Source: Ramlibacter ginsenosidimutans
Lineage (GTDB): Bacteria; Pseudomonadota; Gammaproteobacteria; Burkholderiales; Burkholderiaceae_C
DNA length: 64,000 nucleotides
NCBI RefSeq assembly: GCF_016654015.1
Contig: NZ_JAEPWM010000012.1
Coordinates: 96,784 to 160,783, forward strand
Direction of reading: 5' to 3'
Shown here: positions 38,053 through 46,619 of the stretch, piece after piece
How positions within the stretch are numbered: position 1 is the first letter of the stretch
How the letters are laid out: each line of letters starts with the position of its first letter
The notes under the pieces: generated by a model
Databases searched by the model: none
What the model was told of the DNA's origin: nothing
What the model saw: the letters and a program-made list of their open reading frames with translations, nothing else
Made by a program: the position numbers and the translations under genes

Positions 38053-39054
38053 TCAGCCGGCCGTCACGTTGGCGGCCTTCACCACCGCGCCCCAGCGCGG
38101 CAGCTCCTTCTCGATCAGCGCGCGGAACGCCTGCGGCGAGGTCACGAGCGGCAACGCGCCTTCGTTGGCAAGCTGCTTCGCGATGACGGGCTGCGTGAGC
38201 ACGCCGTTCAATGCTGCATTCAGTTGCTGCACCCGCGCGGCGGGCGTGGCGGCCGGCGCGACCAGGCCGTACCACTGGTCCGCTTCGAAACCGGGATAGC
38301 CGCTCTCGGCCACGGTGGGCACCTCCGGCAGGCTGGGGATGCGTTGCGGACCCGACACGGCGAGCGCGCGCAGGCGGCCGCCGCGCACGTGCGGGCCCAC
38401 CACCGTCACGCCGGTGAAGGTCGCGTCCACGTTGCCCGCCATCAGGTCGGTGATCGACGGGCTGGTGCCGCGGTACGGGATGTGCACGAGCGACATCTTC
38501 GCCTGCAGCTTCAGCGCCTCCATCGCGATGTGCGCGGCGCTGCCGTTGCCGCCGGAGGAATAGGTCAGCTTGCCGGGGTTGCGGTGCGCGAAGTCGACGA
38601 GGTCCTTCAGCGTGCGGAACGGGGCGTTGGCATTCACCACCAGCACGTTCGGCACGCGCGCGACGCCGCCGATCGCGGCAAAGCTCTTGAGCGGATCGTA
38701 GGCCAGCCTGGGATAGACCCACGGGTTCACGGCCAGCGTGCCGAGGTGCCCCATGAGGATGGTGTTGCCATCGGGCTCGGCCTTGGCAGCTTCGGCGCAG
38801 CCGATCGATCCGCCCGCGCCAGCGTGGTTCTCCACGACGACGGCCTGGCCGATGGCGGCGCCGAGCCCGGGCGCGACGGTGCGCGCGAGGATGTCGCTGC
38901 TGCCGCCGGGCGGGAAGGGAACGATCAGGCGAAGCGCCCGCGCGTCGGCGGCTGCGGCCCAGGGGCTCGCGCCTGCCGCGGCGAACAGCGCGAGCACGTG
39001 GCGGCGGTGGATGGTGGATGGCAAGGCAGGTCTCCGTCGTTGATCGTGCGGCAT
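38053..39054 (-). CDS. Bug-family tripartite tricarboxylate transporter substrate-binding protein
   Basis: 333 aa from ATG 39054; a TTG at 39024 with GGAGA 7 nt upstream is an equally good start and would give a more typical signal peptide (RRHVLALFAAAGASPWAAAADA). The Bug family signature is clear: LRLIVPFPPGGSSDILAR, VVVENHAGAGGSIG, HIPYRGTSPSITDLMAGNVDATF and PEVPTVAESGYPGFEADQWYG. Periplasmic; it captures a carboxylate and normally hands it to TctBA-type membrane proteins, which are absent here. Such orphan Bug proteins are very numerous in Burkholderiales. It is in tandem with another Bug gene. Confidence 0.9.
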   Translation of the reverse strand: MPHDQRRRPALPSTIHRRHVLALFAAAGASPWAAAADARALRLIVPFPPGGSSDILARTVAPGLGAAIGQAVVVENHAGAGGSIGCAEAAKAEPDGNTILMGHLGTLAVNPWVYPRLAYDPLKSFAAIGGVARVPNVLVVNANAPFRTLKDLVDFAHRNPGKLTYSSGGNGSAAHIAMEALKLQAKMSLVHIPYRGTSPSITDLMAGNVDATFTGVTVVGPHVRGGRLRALAVSGPQRIPSLPEVPTVAESGYPGFEADQWYGLVAPAATPAARVQQLNAALNGVLTQPVIAKQLANEGALPLVTSPQAFRALIEKELPRWGAVVKAANVTAG

Positions 39055-39129
39055 CAGGCGCGGGCCATCCCGCGCGCTGCGGCCGCGGCCAGTGCGAGTG
39101 CACCGGCCAGTAGCGCGCGACGGGTGCGG
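39055..39129 (-). other. Gap between Bug genes with a signal-peptide-like vestige
   Basis: Read on the - strand, one frame encodes RTRRALLAGALALAAAAARG followed by a stop, preceded by no start codon. It resembles the signal peptide of a Bug protein with its downstream part missing. It may be a remnant of a lost third Bug gene or a chance product of GC-rich sequence. Confidence 0.3.
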
Positions 39130-40110
39130 TCAGTCGAGGCGGATGTGCGCATCCTGGATCAGCCTGGCATAGCGCGCCGTCTCGGCGGCGAGGAACTTGG
39201 GGAACGCATCGCGCGGGCCCGGCGTCGTTTCGCCGCCGCCCTGTGCGAGGCGCTCCTTCACGTCGGGCGCGGCCAGCGCCTTCTCCACCTCGCCGTACAG
39301 GCGCGTGACGATGGGCGCGGGCAGCTTCGCGGGGCCGACCAGGCCGTACCACACGGACGCCTCGAACCCGGGAAAGCCGCTTTCGGCGATCGTGGGCGTG
39401 TCCGGCAGGATGGGCGTGCGCCTGGGCGAGAGCACCGCCAGCGCGCGCAGCTTGCCGGACTGGATGTGCGGCAGCGCCTCCAGCGCGTTGACGGCCACCA
39501 GCGGCAGCTGCCCGCCGATCACGTCGTTGAGGGCTTGCTGGCCGCCCTTGTACGGCACGTGCGTGAGCTGGATGCCGGCGGCGCGCTCGAACAGTTCCAC
39601 CGCGAGGTGCGGCGTCGAGCCGTTGCCGGGCGAGGCGAACTGGACGGAGCCGGGCTTCACCTTCGAGAGCGCCAGCAGGCGCGTGAGCGACGACACCTCG
39701 CTTTGCGCATTGGCCGCGATCACGACCGGCACCCGGCCCACCAGGGCGATGGCGGTCAGGTCGCGCACCGGGTCGAAGGGCTGCGGGTGGAACAAGGACG
39801 GGTTCGCCGCCGCGGCGTTGGCCACCAGCATCAGCGTGTAGCCGTCCGGCGCGCTGTCGATCACCGTGCGCATCGCGATGTTGGTGCCGGCGCCGGGCCG
39901 GTTGTCGACGACCACCGACTGGCCCAGCGCGGCGGACAGGTGCTGCGCGAGCACGCGCGCGATCACGTCCACGGCGCCGCCGGGGCTGTAGCCCACAAGC
40001 AGGCGGATCGGGCGCGCGGGCCAGGTGTCGGCCGCGGCTGCGAGGCCGGTGTGGGCCAGGGGAACGAGGGCCGCGGCCAGGCGGCCGAAATCTCGGCGGG
40101 TGTAATGCAT
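39130..40110 (-). CDS. Bug-family tripartite tricarboxylate transporter substrate-binding protein (Tat-type signal)
   Basis: 326-aa periplasmic binding protein. The N-terminus has a twin-arginine-like YTRRDFGRLAAAL and an AAA cleavage region. Bug signature: IRLLVGYSPGGAVDVIAR, VVDNRPGAGTNIAMR, LTHVPYKGGQQALNDVIGGQLPL and PDTPTIAESGFPGFEASVWYG. GGAGAACC precedes ATG 40110. It differs throughout from its downstream neighbour, so the pair is not a recent duplication. No TctA/TctB genes are nearby. Ligands are typically small carboxylates; the exact one is unknown. Confidence 0.92.
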   Translation of the reverse strand: MHYTRRDFGRLAAALVPLAHTGLAAAADTWPARPIRLLVGYSPGGAVDVIARVLAQHLSAALGQSVVVDNRPGAGTNIAMRTVIDSAPDGYTLMLVANAAAANPSLFHPQPFDPVRDLTAIALVGRVPVVIAANAQSEVSSLTRLLALSKVKPGSVQFASPGNGSTPHLAVELFERAAGIQLTHVPYKGGQQALNDVIGGQLPLVAVNALEALPHIQSGKLRALAVLSPRRTPILPDTPTIAESGFPGFEASVWYGLVGPAKLPAPIVTRLYGEVEKALAAPDVKERLAQGGGETTPGPRDAFPKFLAAETARYARLIQDAHIRLD

Positions 40111-40199
40111 GCTGGTTCTCCGTTGGCGCGGAGGCGACTTTAGCTTGCGGCGCCGGGCGATCGGAAAGACGAAGCACCAGCGCGCCAAGACAGCGCACG

Positions 40200-40490
40200 T
40201 CAGCGCGCAAAGGACGGAGGCACGAGCTGGCAGTCCCACTCCTGCATCACCCACGACCTCTCGACCCGTTCGAATCCGATGAACCGGAGCTTGTCGGATG
40301 CCAGCTCCACCAGCTTGGGGTCGAACAGCCTGGAGATCGGCTGGTCGGCGCCAAGCAGCTGCAGGGCGGCGACGCGACGCCCGTCCACCGTGAGGTGCGT
40401 CAGGTGGAGATCTCCCGTGGGCTTGGGATGCTGGCCGTACGACGGCCGGTAGGCACCGTCGTGCCGCCTGAGATGAACCACGACTCGCAT
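40200..40490 (-). CDS. Uncharacterised small protein under a probable LexA (SOS) box
   Basis: A 96-aa protein beginning MRVVVHLRRHDGAYRPSYGQ and ending WVMQEWDCQLVPPSFAR. The middle (HLTHLTVDGRRVAALQLLGA, then DKLRFIGFERVERSWVMQEW) has the alternating pattern of a real beta-rich protein, and its composition is not that of a shadow frame. I do not recognise a family. A 17-residue longer frame begins at 40541 but would run across the LexA-type box at 40492-40507, so I prefer ATG 40490 or a codon just inside. No signal peptide. Same strand as the Bug gene at 39130, 89 bp upstream of it. Damage-inducible expression is the working hypothesis. Confidence 0.65.
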   Translation of the reverse strand: MRVVVHLRRHDGAYRPSYGQHPKPTGDLHLTHLTVDGRRVAALQLLGADQPISRLFDPKLVELASDKLRFIGFERVERSWVMQEWDCQLVPPSFAR

Positions 40491-40491
40491 A

Positions 40492-40507
40492 CTGTACGAG
40501 CATACAG
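40492..40507 (-). promoter_or_regulatory. LexA-type SOS box (CTGT-N8-ACAG)
   Basis: CTGTACGAGCATACAG on the + strand is a perfect match to the CTGT-N8-ACAG consensus of the E. coli and betaproteobacterial LexA operator, with the flanking A and T also symmetrical. It ends 1 bp before the ATG at 40490 on the - strand. The nearest + strand gene (40689) is 182 bp away, so the - strand ORF is the more likely target. Confidence 0.7.
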
Positions 40508-40688
40508 TACGGTCTGCCGGGGCCTGCGTGTGCTTCGACACGGACGGCGGCAGTTCGACCAGGCGCGACGCCCCGCCGCGTTGGCGCCAGCTCGACGTGG
40601 GACAAATCCTCCCCTCGCGCTTGCGGTTGGCCTACACGGGCGTTCGCGGCTGACTGGGAGAAACACGGCCGTGACCCAGGAGACCACC

Positions 40689-41111
40689 ATGTCCCCCAGC
40701 ACCCGGTTGACCCGTTGGGTCCCGGCGCTCGCCGTCGCGCTCGTCTGCGTCGTCGCCCTGCTGGCCAGCTTCGCGGCGCACGCGGAGGGCGCGCGCGGCT
40801 GGCGCAACCTCACCGCCGGCGGCACCCTGCGTCCCGGCGTGTACGGGCGCATCGACATCAAGGGCAAGACGCCGCCACCCGTGATCTATCAGCAGCCCGT
40901 GATCGCCGACGACGCGATCGTGCCGCGCGGCGTGCGTCCCGTGTATCTCTATGTCCCGCCCGGGCAGGTGCGCAAGTGGAAGCAGAGCTGCGCGCGCTGG
41001 TCCGCGTGCGACGAGCCGGTGCTGTTCGTGCGCATCGACGATAGCCCGAGCCGCTGGGGCCGCTGGCACGAGTTGCGCGAGGCCGAACTCGCGCTGCACC
41101 AGGATGAGTGA
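40689..41111 (+). CDS. Uncharacterised secreted or periplasmic protein
   Basis: 140-aa protein. Residues 1-35 form a signal peptide (RWVPALAVALVCVVALLASF then AAHAEG). The mature part is marked by GWRNLTAGGTLRPGVYGRID, PPVIYQQPVIADD, YLYVPPGQVRKWKQSCARWSACDEPVLFVR; the two cysteines could form a disulfide. I do not recognise a named domain, though the YVPPGxxxxWxxxCxxYxAC-type block occurs in many betaproteobacterial hypothetical proteins. AGGAG lies 6 nt before ATG 40689. Monocistronic, followed by repeat copy 2. Confidence 0.8.
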   Translation: MSPSTRLTRWVPALAVALVCVVALLASFAAHAEGARGWRNLTAGGTLRPGVYGRIDIKGKTPPPVIYQQPVIADDAIVPRGVRPVYLYVPPGQVRKWKQSCARWSACDEPVLFVRIDDSPSRWGRWHELREAELALHQDE

Positions 41112-41380
41112 TCGGCCAAATTCAAAGGAGTGCGCTGGATGGAAAGGTGAACGCAGAGTGCGCAGAGGTTACGCAGAGGACGCAGAGAAGTCATCTTGAA
41201 TGAATCCCTCTGCGTCCTCTGCGCAACCTTTGCGTCCTCTGCGTTCTCTTGCCAATGCACGTGCCTGCGCTCGCTCGCGGCAGCAAGGCTCGCCGGCCTG
41301 TGCTGTAATGAAACGGCAGGGGACATTCGCATTCGCGGCGCGGTCACGGGAGGCGCGTTGCACGACAGGAGCCCGGACCC
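41112..41380. other. Intergenic region upstream of egtB
   Basis: 269 bp containing repeat copy 2 (41150-41250) and about 130 bp before egtB. A TGTAAT at 41305-41310 might be the egtB -10 box. No ORF or RNA gene is visible. Confidence 0.4.
41150..41250. repeat. ACGCAGAGG inverted-repeat element, copy 2
   Basis: Left arm AACGCAGAGTGCGCAGAGG followed by TTACGCAGAGGACGCAGAGA; right arm is the inverse CTCTGCGTCCTCTGCGCAAC and so on, separated by a variable centre (about 41191-41208). One of the most symmetrical copies. Confidence 0.9.
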
Positions 41381-42648
41381 ATGTCCTTGAATCCCACGGT
41401 CGACTCGTTGCTGGCCACCGCCGACGCCGGTATCGATGCCGATCGCGCGCGACTCGCCGAGGGCTTCGCGCGCGTGCGTGCCCGCACGCTTGCGCTCGCC
41501 GAACCCCTGTCGCCCGAGGACCAGTGCGTGCAATCCATGCCCGACGCGAGTCCCACCAAGTGGCATCTCGCGCACACCAGCTGGTTCTTCGAGACGGTCG
41601 TGCTGATGCCGCACCAGCCGGGCTATGAAGCGTTCGAGCCGCGCTGGCAGACGCTGTTCAATTCCTATTACGAATCGCTCGGACCGCGCCACCCGCGGCC
41701 GCAGCGCGGCCTGCTCACGCGGCCGCTGCTGGCGTCCGTGCATCGTTATCGCGCGCACGTGGAGGCCGCGGTCGACCACCTCGTCGCCCGCTGCGACGAC
41801 GCGACCTGGGCCGCCGTGCAGCCGCTGGTGGAACTGGGCGTGCAGCACGAGGAGCAGCACCAGGAGCTGATCCTCACCGACATCCTGCATGCGCTGTCGT
41901 GCAATCCGCTGCTGCCCGCGTACGAGGCTAGCGAGCCGCCGGCCGCATCGGGCGCCGCCGGCACGCCGCCGCTCCACTGGATCACCGGGCCGGCGGGTCC
42001 CGTGCGCGTGGGCCATACGGGCGAGGGCTTCGCCTTCGACAACGAGTCGCCGCGCCACACGGTGTGGCTGCAGCCCTACCGCATCGCCGACCGGCTGGTG
42101 ACCTGCGGCGAATACGCCGAGTTCATCGCGGATGGCGGCTATCGGCGGGCATCGCTGTGGCTGTCCGACGGCTGGGCCGCCGTGCAGTCGCAGCAGTGGC
42201 ACGCGCCGCTCTACTGGATCGCGCCGGACGACCCGCGCGCTGCCTTGCCGCAGTGGCAGGTGTACGGCCTGCACGGGGTGAAACCGCTGGACCCGCACGC
42301 GCCGGTCACTCAACTGAGTTTCTATGAAGCCGCCGCCTTCGCGGAATGGGCCGGCGCGCGCCTGCCCACCGAAGCCGAGTGGGAAGCGGCGTATGCACTG
42401 CCCGGCCTGCGGCAGATGACGGGCCACGCGTGGCAGTGGACGCGCTCGGCCTACGATCCCTATCCGGGCTTCCGTCCCTGGGCGGGCACCGTCGCCGAGT
42501 ACAACGGCAAGTTCATGGTCGGCCAGATGGTCCTGCGCGGCAGCAGCCTGGCCACGCCGCCGGGACACGCGCGTTCCAGCTATCGCAACTTCTTCCCACC
42601 CGCGGCCCGCTGGCAGTTCAGCGGCCTGCGGCTCGCGCGGGACGGCGC

Positions 42649-42655
<7 letters not shown>
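41381..42655 (+). CDS. egtB: Ergothioneine biosynthesis protein EgtB (iron-dependent sulfoxide synthase)
   Basis: 424-aa enzyme that joins hercynine to a thiol (cysteine or gamma-glutamylcysteine) using O2 and a mononuclear iron. The N-terminal DinB-like domain supplies the three-His iron site: WHLAHTSWF (His65) and GVQHEEQHQEL (His156, His160). The C-terminal half is the formylglycine-generating-enzyme-like domain (AEWAGARLPTEAEWEAAYA, VLRGSSLATPPGHARSSYRNFFPP, QFSGLRLARD). Start ATG 41381. It overlaps egtD by 7 bp. The remaining genes of the mycobacterial five-gene pathway are absent, as is common in proteobacteria. Confidence 0.95.
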
Positions 42656-43580
<925 letters not shown>

Positions 43581-43584
<4 letters not shown>

Positions 43585-43862
43585 AGGCAGAGTGGAAGGG
43601 CGTGGTGGTGGCCGAGAGCGACGACACCGTGGTGGTGGAGGGCAACCATTACTTCCCGGCGAGCGCGCTCAAGCGCGAGTACACGACCTTCAGCAACCAC
43701 AAGACCAGCTGTCCGTGGAAGGGGCAGGCGAGCTACTACTCGCTGCTGGTGAACGGCGAGCTGAATCCGGACGCGGTCTGGTACTACCCCGATCCGAAGC
43801 CCGAGGCGGAGATGGTCCGCGACCGCGTCGCGTTCTGGAAAGGCGTGAAGGTCGGCGCGTAA
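43581..43862 (+). CDS. DUF427 domain protein
   Basis: 93-aa protein beginning MKAEWKGVVVAESDDTVVVE. The block YFPASALKREYTTFSNHKTSCPWKG, followed by ASYYSLLVNG and AVWYYPDPKPEAEMVRDRVAFWKGVKV, is diagnostic of DUF427. AAGGAG lies upstream and the ATG overlaps the egtD stop, so it is the third cistron of the ergothioneine operon here. The family has no agreed biochemical function; the conserved Cys-Pro-Trp and Tyr residues suggest a ligand pocket. A link to ergothioneine is suggested only by linkage. Confidence 0.9.
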
Positions 43863-43920
43863 GCCGGCGCTGCGCCGGCGCACGCTGGCGATGTCCGAAT
43901 AGCCTGCCAGATCGGGCAGG

Positions 43921-44003
43921 TGAACGCAGAGTGCGCAGAGGTTTCGCAGAGGACGCAGAGAATTCAACGCCAGGTTTTTTCTGCGTCCTCTGCGTTCCTC
44001 TCT
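43921..44003. repeat. ACGCAGAGG inverted-repeat element, copy 3 (shortened right arm)
   Basis: Left arm GAACGCAGAGTGCGCAGAGG is complete, but the right arm lacks one of its repeat units and reads CTGCGTCCTCTGCGTTCCTC. Lies between the DUF427 and hemerythrin genes, which converge. Confidence 0.85.
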
Positions 44004-44040
44004 CCGATCGCGCTCAGTGCGTACTTCGGCACCCTGAGGG

Positions 44041-44511
44041 CTACGAGCAGCTAGCGCCGCCGCAACCGTGGACGCGTTCGGCCGGCAGCGCGGCCGGCTC
44101 CAGCACTTGCCCGGTCTCCGCGTCGTAGCCCACGCCGCGCAGGTGCAGCGCCAGCGCCGCGTCCATGCTTTGCGCGTGCTGCGGGAACCAGACCGCCAGC
44201 TCGCGCACCAGCTGCCGCGCCGGCGCGACGTTGCCAGCCAGCGCTTCGACCAGGCCTTCGCGCAGCACCTGCAGCACGATCCGGTGCTGGATGCTGTGGC
44301 AGTTGTCGTGCGCGAAGCCGGTGGAGCGCATCCAGGCGTCCTCGCGGCCGAAGTGTTCGGCGGTGTGCGCGACCAGTGTGTCCCACAAGGCGGGCAGGCT
44401 GCGGTCGTCCGCTTCTTCGGCGCGAGCGAGCAGGGCTACGAATTCCTTGTGCGTGTCGTCCATGAAGGACAGGCCGAGTTCCAGTGCCTCGGACCAGGGC
44501 AGGGCGGCCAT
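44041..44511 (-). CDS. Hemerythrin-domain protein
   Basis: 156 aa from ATG 44511, chosen for AAGGAG at 7 nt; an upstream ATG at 44535 adds eight residues. Four-helix di-iron protein: His21 (DDTHKEF), His53 and Glu57 (HFGREDAWM), His72 and His76 (HSIQH), His112 and Asp117 (PQHAQSMDAAL) give the full seven-ligand set for O2 binding. A short Cys-containing tail (HGCGGASC) follows. Soluble single-domain bacteriohemerythrin; roles proposed for the family are O2 sensing or storage. Divergent from the dioxygenase gene at 44610. Confidence 0.9.
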   Translation of the reverse strand: MAALPWSEALELGLSFMDDTHKEFVALLARAEEADDRSLPALWDTLVAHTAEHFGREDAWMRSTGFAHDNCHSIQHRIVLQVLREGLVEALAGNVAPARQLVRELAVWFPQHAQSMDAALALHLRGVGYDAETGQVLEPAALPAERVHGCGGASCS

Positions 44512-44609
44512 GGCGATCTCCTTGCCTTGCAGCATAGAAGCCCGCTGCGCGCGCGACCTTGATGCACGTCAGGGTTTCGGGTGCGCCGCGCGATTGGTAA
44601 GCTCGCCGC

Positions 44610-45338
44610 ATGCTGTTGCGCCCCACCACCACCGATCCCGACCAGCTCACCGCGACGTTGCGCGAGCGCGGCTACGCCGTGCTCGACGCGCAAGGCGTGT
44701 GCACGCTGGCCGGTTGCACGCTCGCGCAGCTGCAGGAGCTGCTGCCGTCCTGGGACGACCTGCCGCCCGACGAGTACCTGAAGGATGGCGGCCGCTACCG
44801 GCGACGCCGCCATTCATGCTTCGTGGCCGAGGCCGGGGCGCTCACGCAGGCGCCGCATCGCGCGCACTGGCAGCCGCTGGAATACAACGCGCTGCACGGA
44901 GGCATGCAGCGCTGGTTCGCACCCATGGAGCCGCAGGTGGTGGCGCAGCCCGCATGGACGCGCCTGCTGCAGTCCATGGGCGATGTGGCGACGGCGGTCA
45001 AGGGCCCGCAGCCCTGGTACATCGAGGCCCACCAGTTCCGCATCGACACCGAAGGCGGCATCGGCCGGCCGACGCCCGAGGGCGCGCACCGCGACGGCGT
45101 GGACCTGGTGGCCGTGTTCCTGCTGGCGCGCGAGAACATCAAGGGCGGGGAGACGCGCGTGTTCCAGGCCGACGGCCCCGCGGGCGAGCGCTTCACTCTG
45201 ACCGAGCCCTGGAGCGTGCTGCTGCTGGACGACGCCCGCGTGATCCACGAGACCACGCCCATCCAGCCGGTGGACGGCCCGGGCCACCGCGACACGCTGG
45301 TGCTGACGCTGCGGGCGGGTGGCTTTCAGGGCGGGTGA
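44610..45338 (+). CDS. 2OG-Fe(II) dioxygenase family protein (PF10014-like)
   Basis: 242-aa protein of the 2-oxoglutarate/iron dioxygenase family that includes amino-acid hydroxylases such as isoleucine dioxygenase. Iron ligands are visible as His and Asp in EGAHRDGVDLVA and the distal His in ARVIHETTPI, with the 2OG-binding Arg in GHRDTLVLTLR. The N-terminal half (LRERGYAVLDAQG, RYRRRRHSCFV, QPWYIEAHQFRI) fits the PF10014 group. ATG 44610. Free amino acids are the usual substrates of the group; the one here is unknown. Downstream are two repeat copies in tandem. Confidence 0.85.
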   Translation: MLLRPTTTDPDQLTATLRERGYAVLDAQGVCTLAGCTLAQLQELLPSWDDLPPDEYLKDGGRYRRRRHSCFVAEAGALTQAPHRAHWQPLEYNALHGGMQRWFAPMEPQVVAQPAWTRLLQSMGDVATAVKGPQPWYIEAHQFRIDTEGGIGRPTPEGAHRDGVDLVAVFLLARENIKGGETRVFQADGPAGERFTLTEPWSVLLLDDARVIHETTPIQPVDGPGHRDTLVLTLRAGGFQGG

Positions 45339-45394
45339 CGTCCAGCTGCACGTTGCATGCGCGGCCTTGGGAAGGCTGCGTGGGGATCAGGGCA

Positions 45395-45462
45395 GGAGAA
45401 CGCAGAGTGCGCAGAGGTTACGCAGAGGACGCAGAGAAAACCCTCTTGAATGTTTCCTCTGC
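45395..45462. repeat. ACGCAGAGG inverted-repeat element, copy 4 (truncated)
   Basis: The left arm (GGAGAACGCAGAGTGCGCAG and on to CGCAGAGAAAA) is complete, but the right arm breaks off after TTTCCTCTGC, so about half of it is missing. Confidence 0.85.
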
Positions 45463-45508
45463 TCGTTCGGCGCGCTTGCGCCTATGAAGCCTGGCAGGTG
45501 ACGAGGCC

Positions 45509-45614
45509 AGGAGAACGCAGAGTGCGCAGAGGTGGCGCAGAGGACGCAAAGAAAACCATTTTGAATGTCTTCTCTGCGTCCTCTGCGTAACCTTTGCGTC
45601 CTCTGCGTTCTCCT
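45509..45614. repeat. ACGCAGAGG inverted-repeat element, copy 5
   Basis: Complete element with both arms. It lies 46 bp after copy 4 in the same orientation. The flanks CAGGAGAACGCAG and GCGTTCTCCTGTCC are complementary, extending the arms beyond the ACGCAGAGG units. Confidence 0.9.
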
Positions 45615-45644
45615 GTCCAATCAGCCACCGGCTTCGCTCGCGCC

Positions 45645-46401
45645 TCAGTCGCGCACGTCCGCCACCGGATTGCTGCCGAAGTCGGGGCGCTGCAGGTAGG
45701 CGAGCACGCGCGGCGGCTTCCTCTGGTGAGGCCAGCGCGCCCTTTTCCTTCAGGCCGACGAAGTTGCCCCGGTCCGGGAACAGGGCGGCATCGGCGCCGC
45801 GCAACTGCACCTGCATGTCGGTGTCGATCACGCCGGGCGCCAGCGACACGATGCGCGCGCCGTTCGGCAGCGCCGCCTGTTCCAGCGCCACGCAGCGCGT
45901 GAAGTGGTCCATGCCGGCCTTGGCGGCGCAATACGCGGCCTGCGCCGCCATCGCGCGGCGGCCCAGTCCGGAGGAGATGTTCAGCACCTTGCGCGGCACC
46001 TTCCACGCGGCCGTGGCGCGCAGGAAGGCACTGGTGAGCAGCAGCGGCGCTTCGAGGTCCACACGCATCGCATCCTTCAACTGGTCGACCGGGATGTCGT
46101 CCAGCGGTGCGATGCGGGGGATCAGGCCGGCGTTGTTGATCAGCGTGACGGACGCAAGCTCGCGCTGGTCCCGGGCTTGCAGCCAGGTGTCCAGGCGCGT
46201 GGCGGCGCCGTCCGCGCGGGCGAGGTCGTGCGGCCATTGCTCGCACTGCCGGCCTGCCTGCTTCGCTTCCGCAGCGAGCGCGTCGTTGGTATGGCGCGCG
46301 ATGCACAGCAGGTCGTGACCCGCCGCGAGCAGTTGCTGCGCCATGGCGAGGCCCATGCCGCGCGAGGCGCCGGTGAGGATGGTGAGGTGTCGCTGGCTCA
46401 T
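45645..46401 (-). pseudogene. Short-chain dehydrogenase/reductase, frameshifted near the C-terminus
   Basis: SDR-family oxidoreductase of about 250 aa. Intact features: TGASRGMGLAMAQQLL for NAD(P), LINNAG, the Ser of NISSGLG and YCAAKAG (Tyr-x3-Lys). The frame is normal to LASPEEAAAR, then shifts in the run GCCGCCGCGCGTGC (about 45707-45716). In the neighbouring frame the expected ending VLAYLQRPDFGSNPVADVRD followed by TGA is perfectly preserved (stop 45645-45647). The shift equals loss of one GC dinucleotide. Without it the frame runs on to a stop at 45418 inside repeat sequence. Because the catalytic core is complete, a recent mutation or a sequencing error is likely. Confidence 0.75.
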
Positions 46402-46450
46402 GGCCCCCATGGTAATCCCGGCGCGCCGCGGCCCCGCAGCCGATGAAAAC

Positions 46451-46575
46451 CCAACAACCGGACGCAGAGGACGCAAAGGTTTCGCAGAGGACGCAAAAGA
46501 GTCAAAGAAGATTTTCAAAGGTTTTCTTCTGCGTCCTCTGCGTCATCTCTGCGCCCTCTGCGTCCGGTTGTTGGA
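46451..46575. repeat. ACGCAGAGG inverted-repeat element, copy 6
   Basis: Ends CCAACAACCGGACGCAGAGG and CCTCTGCGTCCGGTTGTTGG are perfectly complementary, giving one of the longest outer stems of the family; the same ACAACCGGACGCAG start is shared with copy 1, so these two form a subtype distinct from the GAGAACGCAGAGTG copies. Confidence 0.9.
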
Positions 46576-46619
46576 AGTAAACGCCCCTCAACGCGGCGGC
46601 TCTCGAAAGGGCGCGCCGC

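Larger units (their letters stand above)
45339..45644. other. Intergenic region occupied by two repeat elements
   Basis: 306 bp between the dioxygenase gene and the frameshifted SDR gene, almost filled by repeat copies 4 (truncated) and 5. No promoter or RNA gene recognised. Confidence 0.6.

Noticed and set aside
36347..40210. A 1287-codon open frame on the - strand spanning four genes
   Set aside because: Only its last 137 codons are a gene (the receiver protein). The rest is out of frame with the Bug proteins and antisense to the MetE-like gene, and is Arg/Ala/Gly-rich without motifs.
41150..41250. Peptides such as RRGYAEDAE or LCVLCVTFASS read from the repeat elements
   Set aside because: They come from the ACGCAGAGG repeat in all frames and recur at every copy; they are not genes.
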